NCBI GenBank assembly: GCA_903918195.1
Contig: CAIXDS010000147.1
Location: 1 to 64,000 of the forward strand
Origin: an uncultured Acetobacteraceae bacterium
GTDB taxonomy: Bacteria; Pseudomonadota; Alphaproteobacteria; Acetobacterales; Acetobacteraceae
Direction: 5' to 3'
Length of the DNA: 64,000 nucleotides
Of this stretch, positions 59,227-64,000 are shown in pieces. Under the pieces are notes generated by a model. It saw only the letters and a program-made list of their open reading frames with translations. It ran no database searches and was not told the origin of the DNA. How positions within the stretch are numbered: position 1 is the first letter of the stretch; each line of letters starts with the position of its first letter. Position numbers and translations under genes: made by a program.

Positions 59227-60903
59227 ATGACCCTGAACCTGACGATCCCGCAGAACATGCACACCGACTTCACTCCCCGGATCACCGTGATCGGCGTTGG
59301 CGGCGGCGGCACCAATGCGGTTGACAACATGATCGCGATGAACCTCCAGGGTGTCGAGTTCGTGGTGGCCAACACCGATGCGCAGCAATTGCTGCACTCG
59401 AAGGCGAATCGCCGCATTCAGCTCGGGCCCCACATCACCCAGGGGCTCGGCGCCGGCGCGAAACCGGAGATCGGCCGCGCCGCCGCCGAGGAGGCGGCCG
59501 ACGAGCTGTACCGGCACCTGGATGGCGCGCACATGGTGTTCATCACCGCCGGCATGGGCGGCGGCACCGGCACCGGGGCCGCCCCGGTGATCGCCCGCAT
59601 GGCGCGCGAGAAGAACATCCTGACGGTCGGCGTGGTCACCAAGCCGTTCACCTTCGAAGGCCAGCGCCGCGCCCGCGCCGCCGATGAGGGCATCACCGAG
59701 CTGCAGCAATTCGTCGATACGCTGATCGTCATTCCCAACCAGAACCTCTTCCGGCTGGCCAACGAGCGGACCGGCTGGAAGGAAGCGTTCAAGATGGCCG
59801 ACAACGTGCTGTACATGGGCGTGCGCGGCGTCACCGACCTGATGGTCGCCCCCGGCCTGGTGAACCTCGACTTCGCCGACATCCGCACCGTCATGGCGGA
59901 AATGGGCAAGGCGATGATGGGCACCGGCGAGGCCGAGGGCGAGAACCGCTCCATCCGCGCCGCCGAAGCGGCGATCAGCAACCCGCTGCTGGAAGACACC
60001 AGCATGGCCGGCGCGCGCGGCCTGCTGATCAACATCACCGGCGGCGAGGACATGACGCTGTTTGAGGTGGATCTGGCCGCCAACCGCATCCGCGAGGAAG
60101 TGGACGAGGAAGCCAACATCATCTTCGGCTCGGCGATTGACGAATCGCTGACCGGCAAGATCCGGGTGTCGGTGGTGGCGACCGGTATCGAATCGCCGGC
60201 GCAGAAGACATTGGAGCGTCCCAAGCTGGTGGCAGTGGGCGGCAGTGCGGCGCCGGTCGCCGTGTCGTCGGCCACCGGCGCCAACGGCGCGTCGCTGGGC
60301 ATCATGAGCGCCCCGCCGGTGGTGGGCACGCGCCCGTCCGGCAGCGGCCTGCCGCTGCAGGCGACCGCGGGCCTGCCGCTGCACGCGGCGGCAAGCCAGC
60401 CGATGCACGCGGCCGCAGGCCTGGCGCAGCAGCAGAGCCGGCCGCAGCCCCTGCGGCAGGCGCCGGCAGCCGCCCCGGTCGCGCGCATGGTGCCGTCCGC
60501 CCCGGCCCCGCAGCACGCGGCGGAGAGCGAGTACGTCCACGCCAACGGCTATGCCGACGAGCAGATGGAAGCGCCGGTGAATTCGCGGGCGGCACCCCAG
60601 CAGGCGCCGCGCCAGGGTTCGCGGCCGGCGCAACAGCCGCGCGGCAACGCCATGTATGGCGACGATCAGGGCGCCGACGTGGCCGCGCCGGCGGCGCGCA
60701 AAAGCCTGTTCGGCATCGTCACCGGCGCTATCCGCGGCAGCCTGCCCGCGGCCCAGGGCGGGGCGCTGGCGGGGTCCAACCGGGGCGAGCCGGCGCTGCA
60801 CGAGGTGACCCGCGAGGCGCCGGTGCGGGCCAATGTGCGCCAGGCCGGCGGCGACGAGGTGGGCATCGACATCCCGGCCTTCCTGCGCCGCCAGTCGTCC
60901 TGA
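59227..60903 (+). CDS. ftsZ: Cell division GTPase FtsZ with long repeat-bearing linker
   Basis: 558 residues, longer than the common ~380-400. GTPase core (about 1-325): [15 protein letters not shown], tubulin signature [15 protein letters not shown] near 112, and the T7-type loop [12 protein letters not shown] ~220-residue Ala/Pro/Gln-rich linker follows, with imperfect units [16 protein letters not shown] (about 60349-60423). The C-terminal peptide [12 protein letters not shown] (about 545-556) binds FtsA. It forms the Z ring. AGGGAGG precedes the ATG by seven bases. Confidence 0.96.
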   Translation: MTLNLTIPQNMHTDFTPRITVIGVGGGGTNAVDNMIAMNLQGVEFVVANTDAQQLLHSKANRRIQLGPHITQGLGAGAKPEIGRAAAEEAADELYRHLDGAHMVFITAGMGGGTGTGAAPVIARMAREKNILTVGVVTKPFTFEGQRRARAADEGITELQQFVDTLIVIPNQNLFRLANERTGWKEAFKMADNVLYMGVRGVTDLMVAPGLVNLDFADIRTVMAEMGKAMMGTGEAEGENRSIRAAEAAISNPLLEDTSMAGARGLLINITGGEDMTLFEVDLAANRIREEVDEEANIIFGSAIDESLTGKIRVSVVATGIESPAQKTLERPKLVAVGGSAAPVAVSSATGANGASLGIMSAPPVVGTRPSGSGLPLQATAGLPLHAAASQPMHAAAGLAQQQSRPQPLRQAPAAAPVARMVPSAPAPQHAAESEYVHANGYADEQMEAPVNSRAAPQQAPRQGSRPAQQPRGNAMYGDDQGADVAAPAARKSLFGIVTGAIRGSLPAAQGGALAGSNRGEPALHEVTREAPVRANVRQAGGDEVGIDIPAFLRRQSS

Positions 60904-60920
60904 CCGGCGTTTTCGGGTCG

Positions 60921-60991
60921 CCTCGTCCGGATCGGACGAGGCCGGTCGAAACGCTCCCTGGCAGTGTCGCCGCACTGCCAGGGAGCGTTTT
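60921..60991 (+). terminator. Strong hairpin(s) terminating the dcw operon
   Basis: Two perfect inverted repeats follow ftsZ. The first is CCTCGTCCG-GAT-CGGACGAGG (60921-60941). The second is AAACGCTCCCTGGCAGTG (60949-60966) pairing with CACTGCCAGGGAGCGTTT (60973-60990), ending TTTT CG. The 18-bp stem is the likely intrinsic terminator. The next ~240 bp to lpxC hold no gene; a TTGACT at 61120 may be part of the lpxC promoter. Confidence 0.75.
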
Positions 60992-61230
60992 CGTATGGCC
61001 CGAAAATCGTGTAATCGCAGTCGATTTGCGCCGGTTTTACGGCGTTTACCTGCATCGCCTTGCACCGCCACATTTGCCACAATTTCAGTCGGTTCGGCTG
61101 TAATACGCGGCAATAATCATTGACTCGCGCGCTCCCCGCCCACCCCTTAGCCTCAGATTGACGGCGCACCGTACCGGCGCCGGCCCGAACCTAGACCGGG
61201 GCCTGTTCGGCCCGAGGGGAAGACCGCGCG

Positions 61231-62274
61231 ATGGATGGGCTGCCACAAACGTTCCGCCTTGAGACGACCGATCCGACGCTGGCCGATCCGTCGCTGACCA
61301 GCCCAATGCTGCCCAGCCCGGTGATGGCCGGTTTTGGCTTTGGCATGCAGCGCACCCTGCGCTCCGCCATATCCTGCGTCGGCGTCGGTCTGCACGGCGG
61401 GCGTCGCGTGGCGCTGACGCTGCGCCCGGCCCCGGCCGGCAGCGGCTTTGTGGTACGGCGCACTGACTTGATCCATGCAGACGGCAGCGCCGGCGTGGAC
61501 ATTCCGGCCCGGTTCGACCACGTGATCGACACCCGCCTGTGCACCGTGCTCGGCCTGCCCGGCCATCCCGAGGCGCGGGTCGGCACGGTGGAGCACGTTC
61601 TGGCGGCGCTGGCCGGCTGCGGCGTGCATAATGCCGTGGTGGAGGTCGATGGACCGGAGATGCCGATCCTCGACGGCTCATCGAGTGATTTCGTGTTCCT
61701 GATCGACTGCGCCGGCACCGTCGAGCAGGACCTGCCGGTCGAGGCCATCGAGGTGCTGCGGCCGGTGCGGGTATCTCACGGCGAGTCGTATGCCGAACTG
61801 CGGCCGCGCGCGAATGGGTTCGACATGTCGGTGTCGATCGCCTTCGACGCCACGGCGATCGGCTGGCAGGCGTTGACCCTGCAGCTCGGCCCGGGGGTGT
61901 TCCGCAGCCGGCTTGCGCGCGCGCGCACCTTCACCATGGCCTCCGAGGTGGAGCATCTGCGCGCCGCCGGTCTGGCGCTTGGCGGCAGCCTGGACAATGC
62001 CGTGGTGGTGGACGGCGCCGCGGTGCTGAACCCGGCCGGCCTGCGCATGCCGGACGAATTCGTGCGCCACAAGTTGCTGGACGCGGTGGGTGACCTGGCC
62101 CTGGCCGGGGCGCCGCTGCGCGGCCGTTACGTCGCCCACCGGCCCGGCCATGCGCTCAACAACCAGCTGCTGCGGGCATTGTTCGCCGATGATGCCAACT
62201 GGCGGCCCGCGGTCCCGGCCGAGTCGATCGCGGGCTGGCAGATCCGCCTGCCCGCCGCGGCGGCGCCGGCCTGA
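61231..62274 (+). CDS. lpxC: UDP-3-O-acyl-N-acetylglucosamine deacetylase
   Basis: 347 residues from ATG 61231. It carries a ~38-residue N-terminal extension with DP/SP repeats ahead of the usual start MQRTLRSAISCVGVGLHGG. Catalytic and zinc residues: Glu121-His122 (GTVEHVLAAL), His280..Asp284 (HKLLDAVGDL) and His307 (HALNNQLL). It commits UDP-GlcNAc to lipid A synthesis in the cytosol. ATG at 61324 (MAGFGFGMQRTL) is an alternative start. It follows the dcw terminator and probably has its own promoter. Confidence 0.94.
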   Translation: MDGLPQTFRLETTDPTLADPSLTSPMLPSPVMAGFGFGMQRTLRSAISCVGVGLHGGRRVALTLRPAPAGSGFVVRRTDLIHADGSAGVDIPARFDHVIDTRLCTVLGLPGHPEARVGTVEHVLAALAGCGVHNAVVEVDGPEMPILDGSSSDFVFLIDCAGTVEQDLPVEAIEVLRPVRVSHGESYAELRPRANGFDMSVSIAFDATAIGWQALTLQLGPGVFRSRLARARTFTMASEVEHLRAAGLALGGSLDNAVVVDGAAVLNPAGLRMPDEFVRHKLLDAVGDLALAGAPLRGRYVAHRPGHALNNQLLRALFADDANWRPAVPAESIAGWQIRLPAAAAPA

Positions 62275-62379
62275 GGCGCCCCACGCAGGGGGGGAGCGGG
62301 AGAATACCCCAGCCGGCTCTCGCCATCTCCGCCTCCCCGTGCGAATTTTGCCCGCGAACGTGCCGCATGGTGCCGCAGC

Positions 62380-62414
62380 CTTTCCTTTCGCCGGTCCTTT
62401 CCTTCCGCCGGTCC
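62380..62414. repeat. Short tandem duplication upstream of bamD
   Basis: CTTTCCTTTCGCCGGTC is followed directly by CTTTCCTTCCGCCGGTC, a 17-base tandem repeat with one mismatch. A possible -10 TATAAG (62419-62424) follows at once. It may be part of the bamD promoter. Confidence 0.5.
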
Positions 62415-62445
62415 ATGCTATAAGCGCGGGCACAAAGGGTGCTTG

Positions 62446-63336
62446 GTGGTGGCATTGACGATTCTCCCGACTTCCTTCCTTCGCTGCGCGGTGCTGGCCG
62501 GGATGCTGGCGGTGCCGCTTGGCGCCTGCTCCACACTGGACTCGCTCAACCCCTGGTCGGGCAAGTCCGACGAGTTGGACGTGAAAGAGGATCCGACCAA
62601 GGTATCGGTCGAGGAGATGTACAATCGCGGCGTGGATTCGCTGAACCGGAAGAACTACGATCAGGCCGTCAAACAGTTTGACCTGGTCGAGCAATACTAT
62701 CCGTACTCGACATGGGCGATCAACGCCCAGCTCATGCAGGGCTACGCCGAATACCTTCGCAACCACTATACCGACGCGATCGGTGTGCTTGACCGGTTCA
62801 TCCAGCTCCATCCGTCGCATCGCGACATCGGCTATGCCTATTATCTGCGGGCGCTGTGTTACTACGAACAAATCGCCGACATAAGGCGCGACCAGAAGGG
62901 CACGCAGGAAGCGATGGGCGCGCTGCAGGAAGTGGTGAACCGCTTCCCCGACAGTGCTTATGCGCGTGACGCGCGGCTGAAGATCGACCTCGCCCGCGAC
63001 CACCTTGCCGGCAAGGAGATGGAAGTCGGCCGCTTCTACCAGAGGCAGCATCTGTACACGGCGGCGATCGGCCGGTTCCAACGGGTGGTGGACGACTTCC
63101 AGACCACCAACCACGTGCCGGAGGCACTGCACCGGCTGACCGAAATCTACCTGACCCTCGGCCTGGTCGACCAGGCGCGCAAGACCGCCGCGGTGCTGGG
63201 GTACAACTATCCGGGCAGTCCCTGGTACGAGGACAGCTACAAGGCCCTTGTGACCGGCGGGGGAACGGGCGATGCCGCCGCACCGCCGCCGGAGCAGCCC
63301 GGATTCTTCGGCCGCACCGTCGGCACGCTTTTCTGA
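62446..63336 (+). CDS. bamD: Outer membrane assembly lipoprotein BamD (ComL)
   Basis: About 296 residues from GTG 62446, with AAGGG seven bases upstream; a TTG one codon earlier and a GTG one later are also open. The lipoprotein signal ends LAVPLGAC (lipobox Cys). TPR-like helices follow: EEMYNRGVDSLNRKNYDQAV, FDLVEQYYPYSTWAINAQLM and YYLRALCYYEQIADIRRDQ. It is an essential Bam-complex part at the inner face of the outer membrane. Confidence 0.94.
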   Translation: MVALTILPTSFLRCAVLAGMLAVPLGACSTLDSLNPWSGKSDELDVKEDPTKVSVEEMYNRGVDSLNRKNYDQAVKQFDLVEQYYPYSTWAINAQLMQGYAEYLRNHYTDAIGVLDRFIQLHPSHRDIGYAYYLRALCYYEQIADIRRDQKGTQEAMGALQEVVNRFPDSAYARDARLKIDLARDHLAGKEMEVGRFYQRQHLYTAAIGRFQRVVDDFQTTNHVPEALHRLTEIYLTLGLVDQARKTAAVLGYNYPGSPWYEDSYKALVTGGGTGDAAAPPPEQPGFFGRTVGTLF

Positions 63337-63358
63337 GCCCGCGTCCCGGCAGGCGCGC

Positions 63359-64000
63359 TTGCTCACCGCGCTCTCGATCCGCGATGTGGTGCTGATCGAG
63401 CGGCTGGATCTCGGATTCGGACCCGGCCTCACCGTGCTGACCGGCGAGACCGGCGCCGGCAAGTCGATTTTGTTGGACAGTCTGGGGCTGGCCCTCGGCG
63501 CCCGGGCCGAGCAGGGGCTGGTCCGCCGCGGCGCCGAGCAGGCCAGCGTGGCGGCGGCCTTTGCGCCGGCGCCCGGCCACCCCGCCCTGGCGCTGCTGGC
63601 CGAGCAGGGCATCGCGGCCGAGGATGAAATTGTCCTGCGGCGCGTGCTGGGCCGCGACGGCCGCAGCCGGGCCTTCGTCAACGACCAGCCGGTGGGGGCG
63701 GCGCTGCTGCGCCGCGTCGGCGCGCTGCTGGTCGAGGTGCAGGGCCAGCACGATCAGATGGGGCTGGCCGATCCATCCGGCCATGCGGCACTGCTGGACG
63801 CCTTCGGCGTGGCGCCGCCGCTGCGCGAGGCGGTGGCGCGGTGCTGGCGCGACTGGCGCGCCGCTTTCTCATCCCTGGCCGACGCGCGGGACGCGATGGA
63901 AGCGGCGCAGCGCGACGAAGACTGGCTGCGGCACGCGGTGGAAGAACTGGCCTTGCTGCGCCCCGAGGCGGGCGAGGAGGAGCGGCTGGCGGCCGAGCGG
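63359..64000 (+). CDS. recN: DNA repair protein RecN (partial, runs off the window)
   Basis: At least 214 residues. It begins LLTALSIRDVVLIERLDLGFG at TTG 63359, which matches the usual RecN start; an in-frame ATG at 63272 would overlap bamD by 65 bases. The SMC-like Walker A is LTGETGAGKSILLDSLGLALG (as GETGAGKS), followed by FVNDQPVGAALLRRVGALLVEVQGQHD. It acts in double-strand-break repair. The coiled coil and C-terminal half lie outside the window. Confidence 0.93.
   Translation, partial: MLTALSIRDVVLIERLDLGFGPGLTVLTGETGAGKSILLDSLGLALGARAEQGLVRRGAEQASVAAAFAPAPGHPALALLAEQGIAAEDEIVLRRVLGRDGRSRAFVNDQPVGAALLRRVGALLVEVQGQHDQMGLADPSGHAALLDAFGVAPPLREAVARCWRDWRAAFSSLADARDAMEAAQRDEDWLRHAVEELALLRPEAGEEERLAAER

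Noticed and set aside
61120-61150. Confident lpxC promoter from TTGACT
   Set aside because: No acceptable -10 at 16-18 bases; kept only as a remark.

Overview
This window is a high-GC bacterial chromosome segment from an alphaproteobacterium, most likely Rhodospirillales/Acetobacteraceae. That placement rests on gene order and protein character (SPOR-argS-dgt-erpA-xth, djlA-ampD-rnpB next to mraZ, a complete dcw cluster ending ftsZ-lpxC-bamD-recN), not on a marker comparison. No tRNA, 5S/16S/23S rRNA or CRISPR array was seen; the one clear RNA gene is RNase P RNA.

Layout. 1-5.2 kb: housekeeping genes (SPOR cell-wall protein, argS, dgt, erpA, xth). 5.2-32.4 kb: a mosaic accessory stretch. It holds an AT-rich acyltransferase, a chemoreceptor fused to PilZ, a lone CydD-type ABC transporter, several uncharacterised exported proteins, an M20 amidohydrolase, trehalose-6-phosphate synthase, a calpain-like cysteine peptidase, MOSC/oxidoreductase/alcohol dehydrogenase genes, a copper-type P-ATPase, alanine dehydrogenase, a coupled pair (HTH-like protein plus pentapeptide/FGE-fold protein), and a marR-emrA-emrB efflux operon. 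Remnants of a resolvase-like gene and of an IS4-type transposase lie among them. 32.4-39.2 kb: a giant AsmA-like protein and a fused HyuA-HyuB (5-oxoprolinase type) protein on the minus strand. 39.3-41.2 kb: djlA, ampD and rnpB. 41.3-60.9 kb: the dcw operon, mraZ-rsmH-ftsL-ftsI-murE-murF-mraY-murD-ftsW-murG-murC-murB-ddl-ftsQ-ftsA-ftsZ. Almost every junction overlaps by 1-13 nt (mostly ATGA/GTGA), and a strong hairpin follows ftsZ. 61.2-64 kb: lpxC, bamD and the start of recN.

How it works together. The dcw genes make the peptidoglycan precursor (murE/F/D/C, ddl, murB), lipid I and II (mraY, murG) and the septal machine (ftsL, ftsI, ftsW, ftsQ, ftsA, ftsZ). mraZ probably represses the operon through four CCCA boxes at exact 10-bp spacing in its promoter. 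ampD and the SPOR protein add peptidoglycan recycling and septal-wall functions; lpxC and bamD serve the outer membrane.

Two repeat families mark the accessory part. One is a GC-rich paired-hairpin intergenic repeat (at least eight sites), one copy of which supplies codons at the ends of two adjacent genes. The other is a 111-112 bp element with TGTTSCGA inverted ends bounded by CTAG, which looks like a non-autonomous IS630-type element. The most interesting system candidate is 26.2-28.2 kb: an HTH-like protein translationally coupled to an FGE/C-type-lectin-fold protein that lacks the catalytic cysteines and ends like the variable proteins of diversity-generating retroelements.
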